64,000 nt of DNA from Methylophilales bacterium MBRSF5 (GTDB lineage: Bacteria; Pseudomonadota; Gammaproteobacteria; Burkholderiales; Methylophilaceae), in NCBI GenBank assembly GCA_001044335.1, contig CP011001.1, positions 992,001 through 1,056,000 of the forward strand, in the 5' to 3' direction. The position numbers and the translations under genes were made by a program. Positions 1 to 9,683 of the stretch are shown piece by piece; position 1 is the stretch's first letter, and every line of letters starts with the position of its first letter. The notes below the pieces were generated by a model that saw only the letters and a list, made by a program, of their open reading frames with translations, had not been told where the DNA came from and searched no databases.

Positions 1-573
1 TATTTTTAAATCCGAGAGATTATGAAGATCCCTTAAGTTTTTGGTATTAGGAGAAGATATATTCACCGTTAAATAATCTGCACATATGTATGCTTCTCTC
101 ATACATGCTATATAGTCATTTATGGAGTCCTCATATGGAGTCAAGGCATTTTTTCCAATATTTATGCCAATAACAAGATTTACTTTGGATTTTTTAATAT
201 TATCAATAAACTTATAAATACCAACATTATTAAAACCAAAAGAATTAATAAGAGCTTCACTTTTGGGATCTCTAAAAATCCTAGGTTTTTTATTACCAGG
301 TTGTGGTTTGGGGGTCACAGTACCTATTTCCAAAAAACCAAATCCAAGATTTTCAAATATTTGCATATGCTCTGCATTTTTATCGAAACCAGCAGCCAAA
401 CCTACCCTATTTTTGAAATTTAATCCCTTGATAAAAAATGGCTTTTCATTTTTTATATCTTTTACTTTCAAAAGTGAAATAAAATTAACGAACTTCAAGA
501 TTTTCAAAATGAAGTGATGAGAAAATTCAGGGGGTAACAGAAATATTACTGATCGGAAGAAGCGATATAACAT
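1..573 (-). CDS. pyrD: Dihydroorotate dehydrogenase (quinone), class 2, N-terminal part
   Basis: This reading frame is open from an ATG at 573 to the window edge and gives 191 residues; the family usually has about 340, so the C-terminal half lies outside. The visible part has the class 2 hallmarks: an N-terminal amphipathic region that docks on the membrane, then AAGFDKNAE, GFLEIGTVTPKPQPGNKKPR and INSFGFNN (FMN/barrel segments), and NISSPNTKNLR near the edge. The family oxidises dihydroorotate to orotate in pyrimidine synthesis, passing electrons to quinone at the inner membrane. It is divergent from roxA with 38 bases between start codons. A second pyrimidine gene, pyrC, lies at 48004 in the same window. 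Confidence 0.93.
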   Translation of the reverse strand, partial: MLYRFFRSVIFLLPPEFSHHFILKILKFVNFISLLKVKDIKNEKPFFIKGLNFKNRVGLAAGFDKNAEHMQIFENLGFGFLEIGTVTPKPQPGNKKPRIFRDPKSEALINSFGFNNVGIYKFIDNIKKSKVNLVIGINIGKNALTPYEDSINDYIACMREAYICADYLTVNISSPNTKNLRDLHNLSDLKI

Positions 574-611
574 AACAACATTCTATCTTTAAAGTAATCT
601 AAAATAAACTT

Positions 612-1652
612 ATGAAATTAGTATTAAATAAAAAATCCTTCGTTAAAAATTATTGGGGCAAAAAACATTTTTTTCTTCCTGGTGGAATAAAAAATTTTAA
701 TGATAACTTTGTTGATTTGGATGATTTAAATTTACCATCAACGAAAGCTTTAGGGAGGAAACTGTTTATTCAAGATGGAAGAAAATACATTAATTTCACT
801 AATGTGAAAAAAAAAATAAATGTAAATACTCCAAAAAGTAAGCTTTTTTATAAAACAAACCATATCCATCAGCTTTCCTTTGAAATAAAAAACTTATTTG
901 ATTTTATCCCACAATATTTGATTGATGATGTCATGATTTCTTTATCTAATAGAAAAGGATCGGTTGGAAAGCATAAGGATAATTACAGTGTTTTTTTGAT
1001 TCAGGGCAAGGGAATTAAGAACTGGAAAATTTATGAAAATAAAAAAGTATTTTCATATACTGTCAAAGAAGGTGACGTTCTATATGTTCCGCCAGGGATT
1101 GATCATTATGGGATCAGTCAATCTGAAATATGCAACACCTACTCGGTTGGATTTAGATCCCCTGACTCTTTAAATTTAAAAGAAATTTTTAATGACTATA
1201 TGTTCAATCTATTAGATCAAACATCAACAATCTTTTTTCAAAATAAAACATTTTCCAAACAAAAGGCATTAATTCCAAATGATATTAAAGATTTTTTTAT
1301 TCGCCACTTGGACTGTAGACCAATAATTCTAGATGAATTTATAGGTATTTACCTTTCAAGCGTTGATGAAGAGTTATTTAAAACAAAAGTTATAAGCTTA
1401 AAAAAATTTAAAGAGCAATTAAAAAAAATGCCTATTTTTTTAAATCAAAGGACAAGGGCTTTATTTTTTGGTAAAAATTTTTATATGAATGGAATTAAAA
1501 TTGATATTGAAACTGAATCAATGGAAGAAATTAGAAAATTTTTCAATGAGTCAACTATAATGGCTAATAACTTAGATAATAAATCTATTTTACTTTTATA
1601 TAAACTATATAAAAAAGAATATATTGTATTTAAAAGAAAATTTGTTATTTAA
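612..1652 (+). CDS. roxA: Ribosomal oxygenase (L16 arginine hydroxylase-type, JmjC/cupin)
   Basis: 346 residues, close to the 373 of E. coli YcfD/RoxA. The JmjC-type 2-oxoglutarate/Fe(II) oxygenase core is seen as an H-x-D pair (H121, D123 in GKHKDNYSVF) and a distal His (H165 in PPGIDHYGIS), the facial triad that holds iron. YPP-type spacing (VLYVPPGIDHYG) is typical of the family. The C-terminal third forms the winged-helix/dimer region. Family members hydroxylate an arginine of ribosomal protein L16; the substrate here is inferred. The last 8 bases overlap the end of the convergent MBL-fold gene, so there is no room for a separate terminator. Confidence 0.85.
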   Translation: MKLVLNKKSFVKNYWGKKHFFLPGGIKNFNDNFVDLDDLNLPSTKALGRKLFIQDGRKYINFTNVKKKINVNTPKSKLFYKTNHIHQLSFEIKNLFDFIPQYLIDDVMISLSNRKGSVGKHKDNYSVFLIQGKGIKNWKIYENKKVFSYTVKEGDVLYVPPGIDHYGISQSEICNTYSVGFRSPDSLNLKEIFNDYMFNLLDQTSTIFFQNKTFSKQKALIPNDIKDFFIRHLDCRPIILDEFIGIYLSSVDEELFKTKVISLKKFKEQLKKMPIFLNQRTRALFFGKNFYMNGIKIDIETESMEEIRKFFNESTIMANNLDNKSILLLYKLYKKEYIVFKRKFVI

Positions 1653-2397
1653 TTTCAGACCAATTAAATATATTTTCTTGGCTTATAAACTCACATTGAA
1701 ATTCATTAAAGTACTCTTTAACTGTATTCTTAATAATCTCTTTTTGATTATTTAATTTACTCAAGTGACAAAATACAATTTTTTTTAATCTTTCTTTATT
1801 TATTTTAGAAATTAATTCAAATGTTAAATCATTGTTTGCATGACCTAATTTGCCATAAATCCTATTCTTTAAACTTATAGGATAGGAGGATTGCATTAGC
1901 AAGTTTGCATCATGATTTGCCTCCAGAACCAAGTAATTTAAATTAGAATAAGACTTAATAATTTTAGGAGTTAATGATCCAAAATCTGTAATTATTCCAA
2001 TTCTTAACGAGTCTTTTTTAAAAATGTAATGGCATGGTTCGCGTGCATCATGAGGAACAGGAACGACTTCGATCTGAAGATCATTTTCTTGTAATGTATC
2101 GCCAGGGTTTATTACATTAACCTTATCAACAATTCCAATTTTTTTTGCTGTGCCATAAGAACAACTTATTTGAATATTCTCTTTCTTGATAATCATCTTA
2201 ATTGCTCTCATGTGATCTTCATGTTCATGAGTGATTAAAATATGGTCAATATCTGAAAAAGTGAGATTTAGGGCTGATAATCTATTTTCTGTTTCTTTGT
2301 AATTGAAACCACAATCCACCATAACGATTGTTTTGTTAGTTTTAACTAAAAAAGAATTGCCTTCGCTACCACTTCCCAAAGATGCAAATAAGAACAT
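1645..2397 (-). CDS. MBL-fold metallo-hydrolase (YycJ/WalJ-like)
   Basis: 250 residues of metallo-beta-lactamase fold. The N-terminus FASLGSGSEGNSFLV is the signature of the YycJ/WalJ group, and the metal site is H57-x-H59-x-D61-H62 (ITHEHEDH), followed by PHDAREPCHYIF and the late HLSKLNN segment. These proteins are proposed 5'-3' exonucleases or hydrolases; the exact substrate is not fixed by sequence. It is the third gene of a dapA-bamC-MBL unit, an order common in betaproteobacteria, and begins 5 bases after the bamC stop. Its 3' end overlaps roxA from the other strand. Confidence 0.82.
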   Translation of the reverse strand: MFLFASLGSGSEGNSFLVKTNKTIVMVDCGFNYKETENRLSALNLTFSDIDHILITHEHEDHMRAIKMIIKKENIQISCSYGTAKKIGIVDKVNVINPGDTLQENDLQIEVVPVPHDAREPCHYIFKKDSLRIGIITDFGSLTPKIIKSYSNLNYLVLEANHDANLLMQSSYPISLKNRIYGKLGHANNDLTFELISKINKERLKKIVFCHLSKLNNQKEIIKNTVKEYFNEFQCEFISQENIFNWSEIK

Positions 2398-2402
2398 TAT
2401 TT

Positions 2403-3782
2403 TTATGTTTTTAGATAATCATAAAGAATATTGATGATAGATTGAGCAGTTTTTGTTTTATTTAATGACTCGTTAGGGTAGTCGATATAGACTTTTGCGC
2501 CATCATCAATCTCAACAATGCGCACTCTGAATCTTTTCTCCCCTTCCGGAACATTTTCTTCATCATCGTCACCCCAGTTTGCGAAGAAAGGAAATTTTTC
2601 TTCCCACGTCTTTTCAGACCATTTTTTATCAGATTTCTCTGGCGAAGCATCGTCCTGATCTTCCCCTTCAATTTCTTTTCTGTACATCTCTTGACCATCA
2701 GGATCTTCCTCTTTCGAGCTATCGTTGTCTTGCCAAAAAGCCAACTTACTAATTAATCCTTTCTTCTTTTTTGGACTCTTTCCATCCTCGTCGATTTCTA
2801 AGTTTGAGTATTTAATGTAAAAAATCCCATCAGAACGGTTTTTGTCTTCAACTAAAAAACCGACCATATCAATGGCCAAGCTTAATCTTCTCCACGCTCT
2901 GCTGTAATTATCGTTTAATTTAATATACCTATAATCATCCTGATTAATCAACTCAGCATTTTTGATTTCAACGGCAGTATCCAGTGACTCTCTCGCGGAA
3001 AGATCACTTGTTCCCAATTTAACCATAAGACGTCGTAGAAGTTCATACTGAATTTCTAAGTCGTCTTCTTTAAAATTACTAACCATAATCTCTTTTTTAT
3101 CATCTTCCCCAGATTTGTATTCAGGAAGAACATATACAGTGTCTGGATTTACCGTATTGTTGTAGTGATTCGCTTTTCTTTCGTAATGTTCATCAAGTCC
3201 TTTAAGCACTGATCTTTGTGACAAATACACTTCTGTTGTTCCGTCTTCAACACCATCCTCAATCCTAGTCCTAAATTTTCGTCTTGTACCTGTATTAGCT
3301 AAGGCATCCAACCAGGCATCAAATCTTCCCAATGTGCCTTCATCTTTCTTTAGATCTGACTCTGCTATCCATTTCGTTTCAATGATTCCTGTTCGTTTGG
3401 ATGATGAAACATCAAAACCCATCTCTTCCCAGAAATTTTCAACGACTGGCCACACTTCTTTTTGTCTGGCAGGAATAACCAACCATCGCATTGACCCTGA
3501 TTTAACAACTTTAATTTTATCTTTTTCATTGTCGATTAGATTAGCCAGATTTTTTTCATTGTCTTTATTCTGATACTGTTTTAACGAGGTTGGCTGACCG
3601 TTGATTGTATATTGGTTAGAAGAGTTAACATCATCAAGATCGGGAGGTATTTCCAATTTTTTTGCTTTTTTTGAACTAACATAATCTGGTTGGGTTACTT
3701 TATCAATGATTGGTATCTCATCAATACTTGAGCAACCGATAAGGAAAATTGATATTAAAATTGCAAGGATTAATTTATACAT
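2403..3782 (-). CDS. bamC: Outer membrane assembly lipoprotein BamC
   Basis: 459 residues from the ATG at 3782; an in-frame TTG at 3791 would add three. A signal peptide (MYKLILAILISIFLIGC) ends in lipobox LIGC-SS. The two helix-grip domains of BamC/NlpB are visible: VKSGSMRWLVIPARQKEVWPVVENFWEEMGF (about 97-127), and later RAWRRLSLAIDMVGFLVEDKNRSDGIFYIKY. An acidic, lysine-rich low-complexity insert of about 80 residues (SPKKKKGLISKLAFWQDND onward) splits the C-terminal domain, so the protein is longer than the roughly 344 residues of E. coli BamC. BamC belongs to the BAM complex that inserts outer-membrane barrels. Its ATG lies in an 8-base overlap (ATGTATAA) with the dapA stop, implying translational coupling. 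Confidence 0.88.
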   Translation of the reverse strand: MYKLILAILISIFLIGCSSIDEIPIIDKVTQPDYVSSKKAKKLEIPPDLDDVNSSNQYTINGQPTSLKQYQNKDNEKNLANLIDNEKDKIKVVKSGSMRWLVIPARQKEVWPVVENFWEEMGFDVSSSKRTGIIETKWIAESDLKKDEGTLGRFDAWLDALANTGTRRKFRTRIEDGVEDGTTEVYLSQRSVLKGLDEHYERKANHYNNTVNPDTVYVLPEYKSGEDDKKEIMVSNFKEDDLEIQYELLRRLMVKLGTSDLSARESLDTAVEIKNAELINQDDYRYIKLNDNYSRAWRRLSLAIDMVGFLVEDKNRSDGIFYIKYSNLEIDEDGKSPKKKKGLISKLAFWQDNDSSKEEDPDGQEMYRKEIEGEDQDDASPEKSDKKWSEKTWEEKFPFFANWGDDDEENVPEGEKRFRVRIVEIDDGAKVYIDYPNESLNKTKTAQSIINILYDYLKT

Positions 3783-4632
3783 ATTTTTCAAATAGTTTAT
3801 GATATTCTGGGTTCAGTGAAATTAGAGGCAGTCTGATACCAGGCTTAATCAACCCCATCTTATTTAAGAGATACTTTACAGGTATTGGATTGGACTCAAC
3901 AAATAATATGTCATGAAGCTCTCCTATTTTCTGATTAATATTGATAGCCTCTTCAAATTGACCCAATGCATTTAACTGACAAATCGAACTCATTTCTTGT
4001 GGTTTAATATTTGCTGTTACAGATATGACTCCATGGCCACCTAGCTTTAAAAATTCACATGCAGTGGCATCATCACCACTGTAAAATAAAAAGCTATCAG
4101 CTACCTTGTTTTTTAAATTTTCAATTCGGCTTAAATCTCCCGTTGCGTCCTTAATTCCTATGATATTTTTTAATTTAGATAACTCAACCACTGTTTCATT
4201 TTCAATGTCTGAACAAGTTCTTGATGGAACATTGTATAAAATCTGAGGAATATCCACCTCATCGTTAATTTTTTTAAAATGACGATACAAGCCCTCTTGA
4301 GGAGGCTTATTGTAATACGGCGACACAATCAGAGCAGCATCAGCACCTAAGTCCTTTGCTGACTTTGTTAAAAAAATTGCCTCTTCAGTTGAATTCGCTC
4401 CAGTTCCAGCAATAACCGGCAACCTTTTTGATGTATATTCAATAGTCTCTTTAATTAGATTAGTATGTTCCTCAAATGTAATTGTTGGGGACTCTCCAGA
4501 GGTGCCAACGATAACAATTCCATTAGAATTATTTTCGCAATGAAAATCAATTAATTTTTTTAATGATTCATAATCAATTGAACCATCTTCAAACATTGGT
4601 GTAACTATTGCAACAAAACTGCCTTTTAACAT
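3775..4632 (-). CDS. dapA: 4-hydroxy-tetrahydrodipicolinate synthase
   Basis: 285 residues, a full-length DapA TIM barrel. Key residues keep E. coli numbering: Y133 in ILYNVPSRT, the Schiff-base lysine K161 in IGIKDATGD, and T44 in VGTSGESPT. The enzyme condenses pyruvate with aspartate semialdehyde in the diaminopimelate/lysine route, feeding the murein genes later in this window. It is first in the dapA-bamC-MBL unit and is divergent from rnfA. Confidence 0.97.
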   Translation of the reverse strand: MLKGSFVAIVTPMFEDGSIDYESLKKLIDFHCENNSNGIVIVGTSGESPTITFEEHTNLIKETIEYTSKRLPVIAGTGANSTEEAIFLTKSAKDLGADAALIVSPYYNKPPQEGLYRHFKKINDEVDIPQILYNVPSRTCSDIENETVVELSKLKNIIGIKDATGDLSRIENLKNKVADSFLFYSGDDATACEFLKLGGHGVISVTANIKPQEMSSICQLNALGQFEEAININQKIGELHDILFVESNPIPVKYLLNKMGLIKPGIRLPLISLNPEYHKLFEKYV

Positions 4633-4808
4633 GTCGTAAACTGGTAACTTAAGTAATAAATAACATTTTACTTGATTTAAGGTATGATCAACATAAATTT
4701 TAATATATTCAAAAGTTATAATTAAATTAGTTTATATTCTTTTTAATTATATTGATTTTGAGATATATTTTCGATAGCTTTTTAAAATTAAATAATATAA
4801 TTAAATAA
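4633..4808. promoter_or_regulatory. Divergent dapA / rnfA intergenic region
   Basis: This is 176 bases of very AT-rich sequence between two divergent operons and must hold promoters for both. Several TATAAT-like stretches occur on both strands, but none has a well-spaced convincing -35, so no single promoter is called. No good Shine-Dalgarno sequence precedes the rnfA ATG. Confidence 0.5.
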
Positions 4809-5390
4809 ATGACTGAATATTTTCTAATCATCATTAGCGTTGTCTTTGTTAACAATATTGTCTTAACGAAAATTTTGGGACTTTGTCCATTCATGGGAGT
4901 CTCAAAAAAACTTGATACATCGATCAGTATGTCAGCTGCAACAGCCTTTGTTTTAACCATTGGCTCTATAACCAGCTGGTTAATAAATTATTTTCTGCTT
5001 GTTCCCTACAATTTAGAGTACTTAAGAACAATTTCCTTTATTGTCGTCATTGCTGCAGTGGTTCAATTTACTGAAATGGTAATGGAAAAGAACTATCCTT
5101 ATTTATATAGAGTTCTAGGAATCTTTCTGCCTCTAATAACAACAAACTGCGCTGTTCTTGGGATCCCCTTGTTAAATGCACAATTGAGTTATAATTTATT
5201 AGAAGCTGCAATTTTTGGACTTGGCGGGGCTCTAGGTTTTTCTTTTGTTCTTATACTATTTGCCTCATTACGGGAAAAATTTGAAGGTGCTAATATACCA
5301 AATGCAATGAAAGGGAGTGCGATCGCTATGCTGACCGCAGGCTTAATGAGTCTATCTTTCATGGGTTTTATAGGACTCGATAGATTATGA
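4809..5390 (+). CDS. rnfA: Rnf electron transport complex subunit A
   Basis: 193 residues with six predicted membrane helices, the usual size of RnfA/NqrE. Family landmarks include [18 protein letters not shown] near the N-terminus and [15 protein letters not shown] in the middle; the cysteines in these half-repeats hold the intramembrane 2Fe-2S cluster shared with RnfE. RnfA is an integral subunit of the ferredoxin:NAD+ (Na+/H+-translocating) oxidoreductase. It is first of six contiguous rnf genes and its stop overlaps rnfB as ATGA. Confidence 0.96.
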   Translation: MTEYFLIIISVVFVNNIVLTKILGLCPFMGVSKKLDTSISMSAATAFVLTIGSITSWLINYFLLVPYNLEYLRTISFIVVIAAVVQFTEMVMEKNYPYLYRVLGIFLPLITTNCAVLGIPLLNAQLSYNLLEAAIFGLGGALGFSFVLILFASLREKFEGANIPNAMKGSAIAMLTAGLMSLSFMGFIGLDRL

Positions 5391-5938
5391 TTGCAGCGAT
5401 TCTGATCATTCTTTCAATCACAGCATTAATAGGTCTTATCCTTGGTTATGCATCAATCAAATTAAAAACTGATGGTGACCCCATAATAGATAGAATTGAT
5501 AAAATATTACCTCAAACTCAATGTGGACAATGTGGGTATCCTGGATGTAAGCCATACGCCACGGCCATTGCTAATGGTGAAGCGGACATTAATCAATGTC
5601 CACCAGGTGGTGATGATGGCGTGCAAAAGTTAGCCGATTTACTAGGGGTAGAATATAAACCCCTTAATGCCGAACATGGGGAAACTAAACCGAAATCGAT
5701 AGCAATTATTGATGAGTCAACCTGCATAGGTTGTACTTTATGCATCCAAGCTTGTCCTGTTGATGCAATCATTGGAGCAGCTAAACAAATGCATACAATT
5801 GTTGAAAAAGAATGCACAGGTTGTGAGTTATGTTTACCACCATGCCCTGTTGACTGTATTGACATGGTTGAATTACCTGAAACAACTGATAATTGGAAGT
5901 GGAAATATCCAATACACTCTATTAGACAACAGAATTAA
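5387..5938 (+). CDS. rnfB: Rnf electron transport complex subunit B (ferredoxin subunit)
   Basis: 183 residues. An N-terminal membrane anchor (about 1-24) is followed by the four-cysteine 4Fe-4S domain (CGQCGYPGC...CPPGG) and two ferredoxin-type clusters, [16 protein letters not shown] and [16 protein letters not shown]. It carries electrons between soluble donors and the membrane subunits. Translationally coupled to rnfA by a 4-base overlap and followed by rnfC after 3 bases. Confidence 0.96.
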   Translation: MIAAILIILSITALIGLILGYASIKLKTDGDPIIDRIDKILPQTQCGQCGYPGCKPYATAIANGEADINQCPPGGDDGVQKLADLLGVEYKPLNAEHGETKPKSIAIIDESTCIGCTLCIQACPVDAIIGAAKQMHTIVEKECTGCELCLPPCPVDCIDMVELPETTDNWKWKYPIHSIRQQN

Positions 5939-5941
5939 TTT

Positions 5942-7453
5942 ATGGAAATTACTGATAAAATTTTTAAATTTTTTGGAGGTATCAAGCCAAATGGGCATAA
6001 AGCGATATCTACAATCAATCCAATCAAAAGATTACCCATACCAAAAAAACTGATTATTCCTGTCAGACAACATGTTGGCAAAGTGCCAAATATAAAAGTT
6101 TCTGTTGGAGATAAGGTTTTGAAGGGTCAAATTTTAGCTGAGCCCATCGCTAATATTTCAGCAGCAACTCACTCCTCCTCATCAGGCACGGTAGTTGCTA
6201 TTGAATCTAATAAAATACCACATCCATCAGGACTGCCTGATCTTTGCATCACCATTGAAACTGATGGTAAAGATGAATGGATCAAAAGAAATAGAATTGA
6301 TCCCTCCAACCTCTCTTCAGAGGCCTTATATGAAACAATGAAGTCTTCTGGTATTGTTGGGTTAGGTGGTGCAACCTTTCCAACACACATAAAATTAAAT
6401 TCTAACAAGATCAAAACTCTTATAGTAAATGCCGCAGAATGTGAGCCATATATCACATGTGATGATATGGCGATGCAAGAAAAAACCAAAGAGTTTATCG
6501 AAGGAATTCAGATTACAATGGATATCCTCAAAATACCTCATGCCATCATTGGTATCGAAGATAACAAACCCAAAGCCATTGAAAAATTAAAAACCGTCTT
6601 AAATAAGTCAAAAAATATATCAATCAAGGTAGTTCCTACAGTTTACCCAAGCGGAGATGAAAAAAGACTCATTTATTTAATGCTTGGATTACAAATCTCA
6701 AAAGAAAAAAGGCCAGTAGATTTTGGTATCCAGGTTTTTAATGTAGCTACTTTAATATCCATAGGGAGGTTTTTTTATCATAGCGAACCAGTGATCAGTA
6801 GAGTTGTTACGGTGACTGGGGCGCTAAAACGACCTAATAACTATGAAGCCTTAATAGGGACTCCTATTCAAGAATTGATCAAGGATGCTGGAGGAAAATC
6901 AGATCAAGAAATTATTATGGGTGGGCCTATGATGGGCTTTAAACTTCCTCATACTAACGTCAGTGTGACTAAGGCGATGAATTGTTTATTAGCCATCACT
7001 GATGAAATGAAGTCTAAAGATACTTTTGAAATGCCTTGCATCAGATGTACAAAATGTGTTGAGGTATGTCCTGCTCAACTTCAGCCACAAGAATTATATT
7101 GGCACGCGAAATCAAATCAATTTGAAAAGTTGACAGAAGATTATAAATTATTTGATTGTATCGAATGCGGTTGCTGCTCCTATGTTTGTCCAAGCAATAT
7201 CCCATTAGTACAATATTATCGTTATGCGAAAAGTGAAATTCGAGATCAACTAAAATCTTCAGAGGTGGCTGACATTGCTAGAGAAAGAAATGAATTCAGA
7301 TTATATCGTCTCGAACGGGAGAAAAAAGAACGTGCTGAGCGCAACGCCCAAAGACGAGCCCAAACAAGCGACAGTGACAAAAAAAAATTAATTGAAGAAA
7401 AAAAAGCAGCTATTGCAGAAGCAATGAAACGTATAGAGGAAAAAGAAAAATAA
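5942..7453 (+). CDS. rnfC: Rnf electron transport complex subunit C (NADH/FMN subunit)
   Basis: 503 residues. Contains the NuoF-like nucleotide and flavin domain (GLGGATFPTHIKL near 135, VNAAECEPYITCDDMAMQE, and VPTVYPSGDEKRLIY) and two 4Fe-4S motifs, CIRCTKCVEVCPAQL and CIECGCCSYVCPSNIPL. It is the peripheral NAD(H)-reacting subunit. The C-terminus is a charged Lys/Glu/Arg helix of about 60 residues and lacks the long Ala-rich repeats that make E. coli RsxC over 700 residues. The stop overlaps the rnfD start by one base (TAATG). Confidence 0.95.
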   Translation: MEITDKIFKFFGGIKPNGHKAISTINPIKRLPIPKKLIIPVRQHVGKVPNIKVSVGDKVLKGQILAEPIANISAATHSSSSGTVVAIESNKIPHPSGLPDLCITIETDGKDEWIKRNRIDPSNLSSEALYETMKSSGIVGLGGATFPTHIKLNSNKIKTLIVNAAECEPYITCDDMAMQEKTKEFIEGIQITMDILKIPHAIIGIEDNKPKAIEKLKTVLNKSKNISIKVVPTVYPSGDEKRLIYLMLGLQISKEKRPVDFGIQVFNVATLISIGRFFYHSEPVISRVVTVTGALKRPNNYEALIGTPIQELIKDAGGKSDQEIIMGGPMMGFKLPHTNVSVTKAMNCLLAITDEMKSKDTFEMPCIRCTKCVEVCPAQLQPQELYWHAKSNQFEKLTEDYKLFDCIECGCCSYVCPSNIPLVQYYRYAKSEIRDQLKSSEVADIARERNEFRLYRLEREKKERAERNAQRRAQTSDSDKKKLIEEKKAAIAEAMKRIEEKEK

Positions 7454-8451
7454 TGGTAATGATTGATTCACCTGCGATAAAAGAAAGATCAACTGTGAGC
7501 ACAGTAATGTTTACAGTAATACTTGGTCTTTTGCCAGCACTCTTCTTGCAAATTGGTTTTTTTGGTTATCAAATATTAGGTAATTTATTTGTTGGTATTG
7601 GATTTGCTTTATTCCTAGAGGCTGTTTGTTTGAAACTAAGAAATTACCCCATTCGCCCATTTATACTTGATGGTTCAGCTTTTGTAACAGCTTGGTTACT
7701 TATAATATCTGTTCCAGCAAACATTCCTATTTGGACTTTACTGATTGGAATCTTTTTCTCAATTGTTGTGGCAAAACATGCCTATGGTGGTATAGGATCT
7801 AATCCGTTCAATCCCGCAATGATTGGCTATGCTGTCCTATTAATTTCTTTCCCTAAGATTATGACTAATTGGCCAATATCTGATGGTTTTGATATTAGAA
7901 ACTTTATCCAATTTTCACAGTTTATCTCTATTGAAAATATTAATGAAGCATATGATGCAATTGTTAGCGCGACCCCTCTTGATCAAATTAAAACCTCTTT
8001 ATTTTTAGGAAAAGAAGTTAATGCTTTAGGTATTTCATTATCAACATTATCTTCTTACCAGATGATTGCAATATTATATTTTCTTGGTGGTCTATTTTTA
8101 GTCTATAAAAAAGTTATCACGTGGCATTTACCTTTATCGCTTATTCTTAGTATCTATATTTTTTCTGGCTTACTTCATCTGTACGATCAAAACACATACA
8201 TGTCTCCACTATTTCATTTATTAAATGGAGCAACTTTTCTTGCTGCATTCTTCATCATCACAGATCCTGTATCAAGCCCAACAACTTTAAAAGGTAAAAT
8301 TATTTTTGGAATTTTAATAGGTCTGATAACAGTCATTATCAGAAACTATGGAGGTTATCCTGATGGTATCGCTTTCGCTGTAATTTTTATGAATATCTGT
8401 GTTCCCCTGATTGAAAAGTTTACTCAACCTAAAGTATTTGGCTATGAATGA
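7453..8451 (+). CDS. rnfD: Rnf electron transport complex subunit D
   Basis: 332 residues with about nine or ten membrane helices. The covalent FMN site is seen as the threonine in VSATPLDQIKT; other landmarks are GGIGSNPFNPAMIGYA and TDPVSSPT, typical of RnfD/NqrB. ApbE-type flavin transferase is needed to load this FMN, and no apbE gene is present in the window. Stop overlaps the rnfG start by 8 bases. Confidence 0.95.
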   Translation: MVMIDSPAIKERSTVSTVMFTVILGLLPALFLQIGFFGYQILGNLFVGIGFALFLEAVCLKLRNYPIRPFILDGSAFVTAWLLIISVPANIPIWTLLIGIFFSIVVAKHAYGGIGSNPFNPAMIGYAVLLISFPKIMTNWPISDGFDIRNFIQFSQFISIENINEAYDAIVSATPLDQIKTSLFLGKEVNALGISLSTLSSYQMIAILYFLGGLFLVYKKVITWHLPLSLILSIYIFSGLLHLYDQNTYMSPLFHLLNGATFLAAFFIITDPVSSPTTLKGKIIFGILIGLITVIIRNYGGYPDGIAFAVIFMNICVPLIEKFTQPKVFGYE

Positions 8452-9058
8452 ATACAAAATTATTCTTAAAACCATAAGCATCATTTCATTACTGGGTTTG
8501 GTATTCGCAGTCAGCCTGAGCATTACCTTTGAAAAAAGTAATCCTTTAATAGAACAAAATAAAATTGAATTTAAAACAAAGTTACTCAATGAGATCTTAG
8601 ATGGCTTAGATTACGACAATGACCTTATTGATTCTTATATAAGTATCAAGCCGAATGAGCTATTAAAAAATAAAACAGAAACAAATGCCTATTTAGCAAA
8701 AAAAAATAATATCCTTCAGGCTGTTTTAATTGAATCCATTGCACCAGATGGATACAGTGGTGATATTACTATATTGACTGCAATCAACAGTAATGATGAA
8801 ATTATTGGATCAAGAATAATTGATCATAAAGAAACACCTGGTCTTGGAGATTACATCGATCAAAAGAAATCAACATGGATTTTTAATTTTAATGGCATGA
8901 GCTTGAGCAACAGAGCTGATCTTGATTGGAGGGTTAAGAAAGATCAAGGTACCTTCGATTACAAAGCAGGAGCTACGATAACACCTCGTGCGGTAATAAA
9001 ATCAGTTAAGAATACTTTAATTTTTTATAAAGAAAATAGAGAGCTGTTTAATGATTAG
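8444..9058 (+). CDS. rnfG: Rnf electron transport complex subunit G
   Basis: 204 residues from the ATG at 8444; the in-frame TTG at 8411 would place 11 unlikely residues inside rnfD, so the ATG is preferred. One N-terminal membrane helix (about 5-25) is followed by an FMN-binding domain. The flavinylation site lies in DYKAGATITPRAV, with the Thr of GAT as the attachment residue. HKETPGLGDYI is another family landmark. RnfG carries covalent FMN on the periplasmic side. Its end overlaps rnfE by 8 bases (ATGATTAG). Confidence 0.94.
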   Translation: MNEYKIILKTISIISLLGLVFAVSLSITFEKSNPLIEQNKIEFKTKLLNEILDGLDYDNDLIDSYISIKPNELLKNKTETNAYLAKKNNILQAVLIESIAPDGYSGDITILTAINSNDEIIGSRIIDHKETPGLGDYIDQKKSTWIFNFNGMSLSNRADLDWRVKKDQGTFDYKAGATITPRAVIKSVKNTLIFYKENRELFND

Positions 9059-9677
9059 GGAACAATTACAGGACGGTTTATGGAAACAGAATGCAGGCTT
9101 GGTTCAGCTCCTTGGGCTGTGCCCAACTCTTGCAGTGACAGTAAATATCACAAATGGTGTTGCACTTGGTGTTGCAACAATTTTTGTAATGATGTTATCT
9201 AACATCTCAATTTCTCCAATACGAAACTATGTACCTGAATCAGCCCGTGTACCCATATTTATTCTGGTCATAGCAGGCTTAGTTACAATTGTTGATCTAA
9301 GTATAAATGCATTATCAAAACCCCTGTATGATGCTTTAGGAATCTTTATTCCACTAATTGTTACTAATTGTATTGTACTAGCTCGAGTTGAAGCATTTGC
9401 ATCAAAAAACTCAACCCTCCCCTCCCTTTATGATGGATTTTTTATGGGGCTCGGTTTAACCTTTGTTCTAATTATTTTGGGAGCAGTTCGTGAAATAGTA
9501 GGTAATGGAACATTATTCCAAAATTTACATTTTTTAATTGGTGATAAATATGAATTTTTAACTATTCAGCTTTTTGATAGTTCGGATGGTTTTCTTTTAG
9601 CTGCGCTTCCTCCTGGAGCTTTTATTGCCCTATCTGCTTTAATTTTATTTCTTAATTTGGTAAATCAAAATAGATAA
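9051..9677 (+). CDS. rnfE: Rnf electron transport complex subunit E
   Basis: 208 residues with six membrane helices, homologous in design to RnfA. Landmarks are VQLLGLCPTLAVTVN near the N-terminus and IFIPLIVTNCIVLARVEAFA in the middle, the two half-repeats contributing cluster cysteines. It completes rnfABCDGE; nth follows after 6 bases, an association also seen in other proteobacteria. Confidence 0.96.
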   Translation: MIREQLQDGLWKQNAGLVQLLGLCPTLAVTVNITNGVALGVATIFVMMLSNISISPIRNYVPESARVPIFILVIAGLVTIVDLSINALSKPLYDALGIFIPLIVTNCIVLARVEAFASKNSTLPSLYDGFFMGLGLTFVLIILGAVREIVGNGTLFQNLHFLIGDKYEFLTIQLFDSSDGFLLAALPPGAFIALSALILFLNLVNQNR

Positions 9678-9683
9678 GCTCAA

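Noticed and set aside
263-517. 84-residue plus-strand frame near the left edge
   Set aside because: It is antisense to pyrD, whose minus-strand frame is open and matches the family across the same bases.
5760-6053. 97-residue plus-strand frame across rnfB/rnfC
   Set aside because: Out-of-frame shadow of two well-supported ferredoxin-type genes.
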